From Synechococcus sp. A10-1-5-1 (GTDB lineage: Bacteria; Cyanobacteriota; Cyanobacteriia; PCC-6307; Cyanobiaceae), in assembly GCF_023115425.1 (NCBI RefSeq), contig NZ_CP096032.1:1488001-1552000 (forward strand): DNA of 64,000 nt. The letters run 5' to 3'. How positions within the stretch are numbered: position 1 is the stretch's first letter; each line of letters opens with the position of its first letter. Made by a program: the position numbers and the translations under genes. This document shows, one piece after another, positions 1-7,200 of the stretch. Below the pieces are notes generated by a model. The model was not told the DNA's origin. It did not search any database and worked only from the letters and a program-made list of their open reading frames with translations.

Positions 1-385
1 CGGAGGTGGAGGTGTGCACCACCCGCTGCACCCCCAGATCCCGAGCCGCCTGCACCACATTGAGGGTGCCATGGATGTTTGTGTCGATATAGCTGGCGGG
101 CGCCACGTAGCTGTAGGGAATGGCGATCAAGGCAGCGAGGTGAAACACCTGATCACAGCCAAGCATGGCTTCCCGCACGCACAGGGGGTCGCGGATATCA
201 CCGAGCACCACCTCGAGTTCGGCCTGCAGCGCAGGCGGAAGGCTGTCGAGCCACCCCCAGCTACCCAATGAGTTGTAAATGCAGAACGCCTTGACGGTGT
301 AACCCTCTTTGATTAGATATTCGACCAGATGAGACCCGATAAATCCATCTGCTCCCGTTACTAGAACGCGATTCTTTCGTTTCAT
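1..385 (-). CDS. NAD-dependent 4,6-dehydratase, LegB-like (partial, C-terminus beyond window)
   Basis: Extended SDR enzyme that would remove water from an NDP-HexNAc as an early step toward legionaminic-type nonulosonic acids or related 4-keto-6-deoxy sugars. The first 128 codons are visible. The Rossmann motif VLVTGADGFIGSHL is at residues 7-20, followed by the signatures SLGSWGWLDSLP, GDIRDP and FHLAALIAIPYSY, which I recognise from LegB-type dehydratases. The YxxxK catalytic site lies outside the window. The ATG shares one base with the stop of the upstream SDR gene (TGATG), so translation is probably coupled. Base composition changes inside the gene: 301-360 is about 43% GC, while 1-60 is about 70%. 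The subfamily is inferred from motifs; a GDP-mannose 4,6-dehydratase relative is the alternative. Confidence 0.8.
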   Translation of the reverse strand, partial: MKRKNRVLVTGADGFIGSHLVEYLIKEGYTVKAFCIYNSLGSWGWLDSLPPALQAELEVVLGDIRDPLCVREAMLGCDQVFHLAALIAIPYSYVAPASYIDTNIHGTLNVVQAARDLGVQRVVHTSTS

Positions 386-1158
386 CAGAGGCACCACCCA
401 TCATCAACAATAATATTCTGTCCGTTGATAGCCTCCGCTTGATCTGTTAAGAGAAAACAAACCGTTCCCGCCACCTGATCACTTGTAAGCATCCCGAAGT
501 TCGTACAACTTTCCCGATATCTTTGAGTGAATATCTCTGGCTGCCCAGATGTAATACCTCCGGGGCTTACACAGTTTACACGAATAGCATTGCCACTGTA
601 ATACTTGGCGAGCCATTTTGTAATAGATATAATGCCTGCCTTGATAGCGGAATATTCTATAGGTGAATACATCTCTGTTCCCTTATAGTGATCAAACTTC
701 GGTGCACCTACTCCCTGTATCGATGAGATGTGAACTAAATCCCCGCCCCCTTGGTTCTTAAACTCCTCTAATAGTTTTTGGGAAATTAAAATGGCTGATC
801 CAAGTTGCATTGATAAATGGCTATTGATAACATCTGCACTTAAATCTTCGAAATGTGTACCCCATGTCGTTGTCACTGGGTAAGCGCTGTGTACGGCTGA
901 CGTTATATTTCCCATATCCTTTGTTGCGGATCTAAGCATAGTTTCTACATCTGAGGAATTCGCGATATCGCAGGGACAGGCGAATACCTTGCCTGGGTAT
1001 TCTTCAGATAACTTCTCTTTGAGCGTCAATAATCTTTCAGTTGCTAAATCCGTGAGGAATACTGATGCACCCATTCTAAGCGACTCTTTCGCAACCGCAG
1101 AGCCGATTCTCCCTGCAGCACCAGTGATCAGCACACTTTTTTCGTTGAGAAGTTTCAT
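385..1158 (-). CDS. SDR-family oxidoreductase (PtmA-like)
   Basis: Classical short-chain dehydrogenase/reductase of 257 residues. It has the cofactor motif TGAAGRIG (12-19), catalytic Ser in HISSIQG (about 145), YxxxK at Y169/K173, and RVNCVSPGG near 193-201. It overlaps the cytidylyltransferase upstream by ATGA and the LegB-like gene downstream by TGATG, so all three form one translational unit. In Campylobacter an SDR called PtmA sits beside the CMP-legionaminate synthetase PtmB, and the arrangement here is the same. The substrate is unknown; a role in making or modifying a nonulosonic acid precursor is inferred from context only. Base composition is clearly lower in GC than the core genes. 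Confidence 0.82.
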   Translation of the reverse strand: MKLLNEKSVLITGAAGRIGSAVAKESLRMGASVFLTDLATERLLTLKEKLSEEYPGKVFACPCDIANSSDVETMLRSATKDMGNITSAVHSAYPVTTTWGTHFEDLSADVINSHLSMQLGSAILISQKLLEEFKNQGGGDLVHISSIQGVGAPKFDHYKGTEMYSPIEYSAIKAGIISITKWLAKYYSGNAIRVNCVSPGGITSGQPEIFTQRYRESCTNFGMLTSDQVAGTVCFLLTDQAEAINGQNIIVDDGWCL

Positions 1159-1880
1159 TGCGCTAACCCATTAAGTCTTTCCATCAACCCTGGTCTTTCC
1201 ATAAGCATTTTTGCCACAGAATAATCGTAGAAAGTATCAATATCAACTGCCGTATGCTGAGGCACCTTTATGGCCTTGACGTTTCCATCCCATATACTTT
1301 TTTTATTGTTTATAAATGACGGCCTCGCGATGTATGCAACCGTTGCCACATCCTGGCACTCTGGAGAGTCTTGCCGTCTATTAAATCCTTGGCTGGTATT
1401 CACAAGCTGCGCATACCCCTCACTGTTGTTGGTAACCATGTTAAACCAGGGATTCCTGTGAGAATCTGTTGTTGTGATGACCATATCCACATCGTCAACC
1501 AGCGCTTGCATGCATCTGCGAACGTCCATGTACCTTCGGCAAGGCGCGGTCGCAGGTAGGCTAATGAATTGGTCAAAGCTTCCATACTTCTTTCCTACAT
1601 GCTCAATTGCATGCTTCCAGGCTTCCCACTCGGACGCTGTATCACTTGCTAGATCTTTTGGTCGTTCAATTATTTCCGCCCCAAACAATCCACCAACCTC
1701 TGCAATCTCTTCAGAGTCAGTTGACACGAAAATTCTGTTTATCTGATTTATCTTCTTTGCTATTTCAATTGAATGCCCAACTAAGGGAACCCCGTTAATC
1801 GGGAGCAAGTTTTTCCCGGGGAGTCCTTTTGAACCACCGCGTGCAAACACAAAGCAATAACTTAATTTAGGCTCCACCAT
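1155..1880 (-). CDS. Acylneuraminate (CMP-nonulosonic acid) cytidylyltransferase, PtmB/LegF-like
   Basis: Activates a nonulosonic acid (sialic, legionaminic or pseudaminic type) with CTP to CMP-sugar, the donor for surface glycosylation. The 241-residue length suits the family. The nucleotide-binding motif RGGSKGLPGKN is at 14-24, and LPATAPCR (108-115) corresponds to the usual LQPTSPLR. FVSTDSEEIA and a late VDID motif are also present. It overlaps the SDR gene by ATGA and starts 5 bases after the Gfo/Idh stop. The exact sugar cannot be read from the sequence; the LegB-like neighbour favours a legionaminic-type product over sialic acid. Confidence 0.88.
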   Translation of the reverse strand: MVEPKLSYCFVFARGGSKGLPGKNLLPINGVPLVGHSIEIAKKINQINRIFVSTDSEEIAEVGGLFGAEIIERPKDLASDTASEWEAWKHAIEHVGKKYGSFDQFISLPATAPCRRYMDVRRCMQALVDDVDMVITTTDSHRNPWFNMVTNNSEGYAQLVNTSQGFNRRQDSPECQDVATVAYIARPSFINNKKSIWDGNVKAIKVPQHTAVDIDTFYDYSVAKMLMERPGLMERLNGLAQ

Positions 1881-1885
1881 TCTGG

Positions 1886-2836
1886 TTAACTCCTGTTTAT
1901 ATCCTTGATAATGCTGAGCACCTTAAGCGCTTCGTCAAGCGTACAAAGGCCATGACCGCCCTGTTTTGATGCATTCCAAAACAAACTGAGTTGCTTGTAA
2001 AACCTTTCATCTGACTTTAAACCAATTACTGATTCATCTGATTCTTCCCCTTCAGCCGTCTGAGTGACTGTGCCTTGAATCAAATCCCAGTAAATTGAAC
2101 CCTTCGAGCCACGAAGCGAAACATACCGCTCCGGTTTTTTTGTGCAGTAATCAATCTCAATGGTTACGAGACAGCCGTTGCAATCCCGACCAACAACTAA
2201 GCATTGATCCTCAGTCTCAACATCCAAGGCCTTTGAGTGCCAGCATTCACTGTAGTTAATATCTAAATCCCCTAGTAAATACAAAGCCATGTCAATCTCA
2301 TGACTGAGTTCTAGGGCTGCTCCGCCTCCCAGGTCTTTTCTCGCAGAAACAGACTTCCTGTAATCTGTGTCTGGCCTCCAGTTAGGGAGCCATGAACCAC
2401 AATAGAATCTTGCAGAAACTAACTGGCCGACCCTTTTCTCTCTTATCAGGTCTTTTGTGATGCTAGCTCCTGGATCTTGTCTTAATATGTAGCCAACATA
2501 TATAGGAGTTTTTTTGCTTCTCTTGGCTAGTTCTTTCCACTCATCTGCTCTTTCGCCTCCTGTGCCAATTGGCTTTTCGATGAGAGTGGGGATGTTTTTC
2601 TCTGTGAACAGCAATGCTTGTCGAAGGTGTTGATTCGCTGGACTAGCGATCACGACTGCATCCGGATTCCACTGTATTGCCTCTTCTTCTGTAGTGAATG
2701 ATCTGTCTACATACTTGCATGAGTCCTTGCTTAAGCCTGAACGAAGTGCTCCAACCTCAGTTTCCGGCCATGCCTCTTTGATGATGCGCGCATACTTTCT
2801 GCCGATACTTCCAAGGCTACAAATGATGACCCTCAC
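1886..2836 (-). CDS. Gfo/Idh/MocA-family NAD(P)-dependent oxidoreductase
   Basis: Sugar dehydrogenase-like protein of about 316 residues. The N-terminal Rossmann segment reads VRVIICSLGSIGRKY and is followed by the family's EKP motif (LIEKPIG). The C-terminal half matches the GFO/IDH alpha/beta domain, including GGGAALELSHEID. I place the start at the GTG at 2836, immediately before the Rossmann strand. An in-frame TTG at 2917 would add 27 residues without recognisable similarity. It leads the minus-strand glycan operon and is followed 5 bases later by the CMP-sugar synthetase, so it likely makes or modifies a sugar precursor. The substrate is not known. GC is low compared with lysC next door. 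Confidence 0.8.
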   Translation of the reverse strand: MRVIICSLGSIGRKYARIIKEAWPETEVGALRSGLSKDSCKYVDRSFTTEEEAIQWNPDAVVIASPANQHLRQALLFTEKNIPTLIEKPIGTGGERADEWKELAKRSKKTPIYVGYILRQDPGASITKDLIREKRVGQLVSARFYCGSWLPNWRPDTDYRKSVSARKDLGGGAALELSHEIDMALYLLGDLDINYSECWHSKALDVETEDQCLVVGRDCNGCLVTIEIDYCTKKPERYVSLRGSKGSIYWDLIQGTVTQTAEGEESDESVIGLKSDERFYKQLSLFWNASKQGGHGLCTLDEALKVLSIIKDINRS

Positions 2837-2850
2837 TGTGTTGCCGCTCT

Positions 2851-2985
2851 CTACGCTAAGCACGGATGCGAGATCATTTTCTGGCGTGGCCTTGTGATTG
2901 GCAAGCTCACTAGCCAAGTGTGACTATATCTTTCTTTCAATTCATGGTTGTCTAGCCATGAAGGCATTTTGATTTCCGCTTCCAT
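2851..2985 (-). CDS. Short 44-codon open frame at the island/core junction, possible gene remnant
   Basis: An ATG at 2985, one base after the lysC stop, opens a 44-codon frame ending in TAG at 2851, 14 bases before my preferred Gfo/Idh start. Its first half (EIKMPSWLDNHELKERY) looks protein-like, but I do not recognise it. It could be the tail of a gene cut at the junction between the core and the glycan island, or chance. A TATAGT hexamer on the minus strand at 2928-2923 inside it could serve as a -10 element for the island operon. Confidence 0.25.
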   Translation of the reverse strand: MEAEIKMPSWLDNHELKERYSHTWLVSLPITRPRQKMISHPCLA

Positions 2986-2986
2986 G

Positions 2987-4813
2987 TTAACTATTGGGCG
3001 CTTCTGTGCCTTGGGCCTGGTGCTTCACCTCGCCCCCAAGGCCAAAGGCCTCGTGGATTACTTGGAGGGCTTTGATGCCCTCGCCTTCGGGCACCACGCA
3101 GCTTGTGCGGATCTCACTGGTGGCGATCATCTCGATGTTGATCTGAGCGTCAGCCAAGGCGCGGAACATCCGGCCAGCGGTTCCAGCGGTGCAGGGCATT
3201 CCAGCGCCGACAGCACTGATGCGCGCGATGGCCATCCCTTCTTCAAAGCTGGCCCCAGGCCATTGGTTCAGTAGCGGTTGCAGGGCAGCTTGGGCTCGGC
3301 TGAGGTCCTCGCGCTTGAGGCAGAAGCCCATGTCGCGGCTGAGCTGTTCGCCTGAGCCATGGGTGCGCTCGGACTGAACGATGGCATCCAGGCTCACGCC
3401 GGCGTCGGCCAGAGCTCGGCAGACCGCCGCCGCCGTTCCCGGCTTATCGGGAATGCGGCGCACGGCCACTTGGGCCTGATCACGATCGAGGGCCACACCG
3501 CGCACCTCCGGTTGCCCGGCTCCAGAGGGGGCGGGGTTGAGATGCAGCTGCCGCTCGCTCAGTTCAAAGCAGTGGGCTGCCGCCTGCAGGGCCTTATTGC
3601 CTTGATGTCCGGCGACCAGGCAGCTCACCTTGACTTCGCTGGTGGCGATCAGACGCAGGTTGATGCCGCCTTTGGCCAAGGTGTCGAAGAGGCGCGCGGC
3701 CACCCCGGGCCTGCCCATGATTCCCGCCCCAGCAATGCTGAGCTTGGCCATCCCGGCCTGGGTGCTCAGGGTGGCTCCGGCCGCCTTGGCATCCATGGCG
3801 TTCAAGACGCTCTGGCAGACCGCCTTGGCGTCCTCCAGTTGTGCCTCCGCCACCGTGAAGGCGATGTCGTTGCTGCTGCCTTCGTGGGTGGACTGCACGA
3901 TCAGATCCACGCTCAGGCCCGCATTGGAGAGCGCTTCAAACAGTTGAGCGGCGACCCCGGGGCGATCGGGAACATGGGAGAGCGCCAAGACCGCTTGATC
4001 GGTGTCCAGTTCTGCCCCATCCACGGGTTTGCCGAGCTCCAGTCCTTCGCCGCTACCGCGATGGCTGGTGCTGTCGCTGGTGAGCAGCGTGCCCGGTGCA
4101 TCGCTCCAGCTGGAGCGCACCACCAAGGGAACGCCGTAGTTCCGGGCGATCTCCACAGCGCGCGGATGCAAGACCGCCGCTCCGAGGCTCGCTAGCTCGA
4201 GCATCTCGTCGCAGGTCACCGTCTCCATCAATTGGGCATCGGCCACCTTGCGGGGATCGGTGGTCAGGACGCCTGGGACATCGGTGTAGATCTCGCAGGC
4301 ATCGGCCCCGATGGCTGCCGCCAAGGCCACAGCCGAGGTGTCGGAGCCGCCGCGGCCCAAGGTGGTGATCTCGGGAACGCCCGAGAGGCTGTTGCTGGTG
4401 CCTTGGAATCCGGCAACTACAACAACGTTGCCGTCATCGAGGAGCCTGCGGACTCGCTCGGTTTTGATTTCGAGAATCCGGGCTCGGCCGTGGGCCGATT
4501 CGGTGAGGATCCCGACTTGGGGACCGGTCATTGAGACCGCTGGAATGCCCTCGGCGTGCAGGGCCATCGAGAGCAGTGCGATCGAGACCTGCTCTCCGGT
4601 GGCCAGCAGCATGTCCATCTCCCGCTGGGGCGGGTTCCTGCTGATTGCCTGGGCGAGTCCGGTGAGTTCATCGGTGGTGTGCCCCATGGCCGACACCACG
4701 ATCACCAGATCGTTTCCGTCTTCCTTGCTGGCCGCAATGCGCTTCGCCACAGCCTGAATGCGCTCCACATCGGCTACGGAGGTGCCGCCGAATTTCTGGA
4801 CCAACAGGGCCAT
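2987..4813 (-). CDS. lysC: Aspartate kinase with four ACT domains
   Basis: Phosphorylates aspartate, the first step toward lysine, threonine, methionine and diaminopimelate. The kinase domain (about residues 1-235) opens with LVQKFGGTSV and includes ITTLGRGGSDTSA and YTDVPGVLTTDPR. It is followed by two pairs of ACT domains (for example VLALSHVPDRPGVAAQLF and VAVRRIPDKPGTAAAV), the arrangement known in cyanobacteria, where the ACT domains bind lysine and threonine for feedback control. The length is 608 residues from the ATG at 4813; a TTG at 4825 would add four. holA ends 32 bases upstream in the same direction. The gene marks the return to high-GC core sequence. Confidence 0.96.
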   Translation of the reverse strand: MALLVQKFGGTSVADVERIQAVAKRIAASKEDGNDLVIVVSAMGHTTDELTGLAQAISRNPPQREMDMLLATGEQVSIALLSMALHAEGIPAVSMTGPQVGILTESAHGRARILEIKTERVRRLLDDGNVVVVAGFQGTSNSLSGVPEITTLGRGGSDTSAVALAAAIGADACEIYTDVPGVLTTDPRKVADAQLMETVTCDEMLELASLGAAVLHPRAVEIARNYGVPLVVRSSWSDAPGTLLTSDSTSHRGSGEGLELGKPVDGAELDTDQAVLALSHVPDRPGVAAQLFEALSNAGLSVDLIVQSTHEGSSNDIAFTVAEAQLEDAKAVCQSVLNAMDAKAAGATLSTQAGMAKLSIAGAGIMGRPGVAARLFDTLAKGGINLRLIATSEVKVSCLVAGHQGNKALQAAAHCFELSERQLHLNPAPSGAGQPEVRGVALDRDQAQVAVRRIPDKPGTAAAVCRALADAGVSLDAIVQSERTHGSGEQLSRDMGFCLKREDLSRAQAALQPLLNQWPGASFEEGMAIARISAVGAGMPCTAGTAGRMFRALADAQINIEMIATSEIRTSCVVPEGEGIKALQVIHEAFGLGGEVKHQAQGTEAPNS

Positions 4814-4845
4814 GGGTGGGCGCAATTGCGGAATCGACGATTGTC

Positions 4846-5826
4846 CTATGGCGCCAGCAGAAACCCGTCGCGGAAGGCATCAACGGGGTCGGCTCCCCGC
4901 TTGAGGCTGGCTTCCACCTGCAGGAGCTGACTGAGCAGGGCGAGGAAGCGTTCGGGTTTGCGGCCTCGGATCTGTTTGCGCATCACGTAGATCCGTTTGG
5001 GATTGCCAATCCCGGCGGCCTTGGCGATGGCATTCACATCGTTTTCCCCTTGCTGATCCAGCAGGCTCACCCAGAGCCAACCCCGGATCTGCCCGCAGAG
5101 GGTGGCCACAATCCGCAGGGCCGGTTCATTGGCGGCCAGCAGGACATCCACCAGGGCTACCGCTTCGGCGGGTGCTCCCGCCAGGAGAGCATCACCCACC
5201 TGCAGCGCATTGGTGGCCTGGCCGCCAATCAGGGCTTCCACCGCTTGAGCGGTGATGGTTTGGTCTGCCCCGACATAGAGGGAGAGTTTTTCCAGTTCGC
5301 TGGCCAGCCTGGCGCTGTCGCTGCCGATGGCATCGCTCAATGCTTGGGCGGCGTCGGGCTGAAGTTTGAGCCCCAGCTCTTGGGCTGTGCGTAGCACCAG
5401 GTCCACCTGCCCGGATCCATCCCAGATCGCCGGCAGTTGAAAGCTGCGCTCCTTGGCCTCGCCGCTTTTGACCAGTTTTTGCAGGGCCTTGGTGGTCTTG
5501 AGCCGCCCATCCGGTTTGGCGGCGTTCACCAGCACCAGATGGCACTGCTCCGCCACCAGGTTCAGAGTGGCCTCCAGTTGCTCCGCTAGATCAGCCGGGC
5601 ACTGGTTGCAGAAGGGGCTGCGTTGCAACACGATCACGCGATCCCCCGCGCCAAAGGGGGCCGTTCGCGCTTCCTCCAAGGCTTGAGCGGCCTGGCTGGC
5701 ATCGTTGCCGTCCAGACGGCTGAGGTTGATGCTCTGCCAGGAGGGATCGACCTGGCTTTTGACCAGTGCTTCGACGGCCCGGCTGCGCGCGGCTTCGTCG
5801 TCGCCCCAGATCAGATGGATCGGCAT
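4846..5826 (-). CDS. holA: DNA polymerase III delta subunit
   Basis: Delta subunit of the clamp-loader complex, which opens the beta sliding clamp. The protein has 326 residues and the HolA layout: an N-terminal region starting MPIHLIWGDDE, a central degenerate AAA+ region (SDAIGSDSARLASELEKLSLY), and a C-terminal helical domain with NPKRIYVMRKQIRG and the LLQVEASLKRGADP segment. It overlaps the 3' end of the Phd-PIN gene by 16 bases and precedes lysC on the same strand, so the three are likely co-transcribed. Confidence 0.93.
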   Translation of the reverse strand: MPIHLIWGDDEAARSRAVEALVKSQVDPSWQSINLSRLDGNDASQAAQALEEARTAPFGAGDRVIVLQRSPFCNQCPADLAEQLEATLNLVAEQCHLVLVNAAKPDGRLKTTKALQKLVKSGEAKERSFQLPAIWDGSGQVDLVLRTAQELGLKLQPDAAQALSDAIGSDSARLASELEKLSLYVGADQTITAQAVEALIGGQATNALQVGDALLAGAPAEAVALVDVLLAANEPALRIVATLCGQIRGWLWVSLLDQQGENDVNAIAKAAGIGNPKRIYVMRKQIRGRKPERFLALLSQLLQVEASLKRGADPVDAFRDGFLLAP

Positions 5827-6515
5827 GGCAGCACGGGGTGCAGTGCAGTTTGTGCCAGATCTGCATCGGCTGTGACCAAGACAGCGACTTCGTTCTGAAT
5901 GGCCGTTGCCAGTTCGATGGCTTGGTTGAGCTCCAGCTCTGGTTCCTGTTGCTGGAGACGGCTTGCTGCCAGGGCGAGATCCCCATTCAGCGGCACCTGC
6001 CGCCAGTGCATTGGATTGGCAAAGGCGGCGTTGTAGCGCAAGGCCAGGGCTTCATCCCCCTGGCTCAGGGCAGCGTCCATGACGTCCATCAGGCTGATGC
6101 TGCTGATGACCCCTTGCCAGCTGCCCTGGGCGATGCCTTGAAGGACGGGCTCCAGCACCCGGCTGGTTTGTGGGTCGTCGTGCAAAAAGGCCGCAAGGGC
6201 ACTGCCGTCTAGGCCGATGCGGCTGCCGGGGCCTAATTGCCTGGCTTGGAAGCGGGCTTTTGCAGGGGCTCCCCCAGGCGCCCGCTGCTGTGCGCTGCGC
6301 TGCTGGGCACTTCCCTTGAGGCTCAGCAGGTTCTCCATCGCTTGTTGGCTGCTGGTGCCACCCGCCGCGTCCTGCAAAGGGACGATGGCCGCCAGATCAT
6401 GGCGGTGGCGTTGGATCACCAGCCGCTCACCCTTGGAGGCGCGAACCAGTAGTTCGGGGAAGCGCTGACGGGCCTCTTGCACTCCAAACCGCTCCACCCC
6501 AATTGCTCCAGCCAT
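5811..6515 (-). CDS. Single-chain Phd/YefM antitoxin-like plus PIN-domain fusion protein
   Basis: The 234-residue protein combines two modules normally encoded separately in type II toxin-antitoxin pairs. Residues 8-47 (FGVQEARQRFPELLVRASKG, then RLVIQRHRHDLAAIVPL) match the Phd/YefM antitoxin fold. A Gln/Ala-rich linker (about 55-95) follows. Residues 99-225 resemble a PIN nuclease: D103 in GLDGSAL, acidic residues in SLMDVMDAA (144/147), AIELATA (199-205) and TADADL (D217/D219). The usual third acid (the D of DAIHLATA) is Gln198 here, so nuclease activity may be weakened. It overlaps holA by 16 bases and diverges from cobH across 37 bases containing a palindrome. Fusion and assignments are inferred from motifs. 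Confidence 0.7.
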   Translation of the reverse strand: MAGAIGVERFGVQEARQRFPELLVRASKGERLVIQRHRHDLAAIVPLQDAAGGTSSQQAMENLLSLKGSAQQRSAQQRAPGGAPAKARFQARQLGPGSRIGLDGSALAAFLHDDPQTSRVLEPVLQGIAQGSWQGVISSISLMDVMDAALSQGDEALALRYNAAFANPMHWRQVPLNGDLALAASRLQQQEPELELNQAIELATAIQNEVAVLVTADADLAQTALHPVLPCRSI

Positions 6516-6527
6516 CGCTCTGTGCAG

Positions 6528-6537
6528 TCTGTACAGA
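6528..6537. promoter_or_regulatory. TGTACA-centred palindrome, candidate operator of the Phd-PIN gene
   Basis: The perfect 10-base palindrome TCTGTACAGA lies 13 bases upstream of the Phd-PIN start and 15 bases upstream of cobH. A wider repeat, CTCTGT (6518-6523) and ACAGAG (6533-6538), surrounds it. YefM/Phd-type antitoxins are known to bind palindromes with a TGTACA core in their own promoters, so an autorepression site is a reasonable inference; binding is not shown by sequence alone. Confidence 0.45.
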
Positions 6538-6552
6538 GTCTGTCAGCGGGGC

Positions 6553-7200
6553 ATGCTTGTCCCCATGGGATTCGACCATCCGATCTTCAGCGAGAGCCTG
6601 CGCTTGATCGAAGCGGCCTTGCCTGAAGGGACGTTGCAGGGTTTGTCGGTTTCCGAACGGGATGTGCTGCTGCGTTTGATCCACAGCAGCGGTGATCTGA
6701 GCTTGGTTCAGGGGGTGTCATTCTCAGATCAGGCTTGCGAGCTGGGTCTGCGCGCCCTCAGTGCCCAGGCGCCGATCCTGACGGACACCGCGATGGCGGC
6801 GGCAGCGGTGGCTCCGATGGCCCGGCGGACCTTCGGGAATGTGGTTCGCAGCGTGCTGGATTGGGCTCCTGATCGTGCCCCCGAGGGGGGGACCCGAGCG
6901 GCGGTGGGCATGCAGCAAGCCTTGAGCGCCCATCCCGGAGCGCTGGTTTTGATCGGAAGTGCGCCAACGGCTCTGGAGCTGTTGCTCGAGCAGGTCCGTA
7001 GCGGAGAGGTTGCCCCTCCTGCGTTGGTGATCGGGATGCCCGTCGGCTTTGTCGGTGTTGCTGAGAGCAAGGCCCATCTCGCGGCCAGTGAGTTGCCTCA
7101 GATCCGTTTGGACGGGAGTCGCGGTGGTGCCGGCTTGGTGGGTGCTGCGGTGAATGCTCTGTTGCGCCGGGCTTGGTTGGATCAGGCGGCGTCAGTTTGA
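6553..7200 (+). CDS. cobH: Precorrin-8X methylmutase
   Basis: Moves a methyl group from C-11 to C-12 in precorrin-8X, giving hydrogenobyrinate (CbiC does the equivalent in the cobalt-early route), in vitamin B12 synthesis. The 215-residue protein has [13 protein letters not shown] at the start, [15 protein letters not shown], the active-site-type segment [14 protein letters not shown], and a late [16 protein letters not shown] second in-frame ATG at 6565 is possible, but the first leaves a normal length. It diverges from the Phd-PIN gene, and its 3' end overlaps the convergent mutS by 19 bases. No cobalamin riboswitch fits in the 37-base upstream gap. Confidence 0.93.
   Translation: MLVPMGFDHPIFSESLRLIEAALPEGTLQGLSVSERDVLLRLIHSSGDLSLVQGVSFSDQACELGLRALSAQAPILTDTAMAAAAVAPMARRTFGNVVRSVLDWAPDRAPEGGTRAAVGMQQALSAHPGALVLIGSAPTALELLLEQVRSGEVAPPALVIGMPVGFVGVAESKAHLAASELPQIRLDGSRGGAGLVGAAVNALLRRAWLDQAASV

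Noticed and set aside
6520-6536. LexA-like box CTGT-N9-ACAG upstream of the Phd-PIN gene
   Set aside because: Spacing is nine, not the eight of the E. coli box, and it does not fit the cyanobacterial AGTAC-type box; the inner TGTACA palindrome explains the symmetry better.
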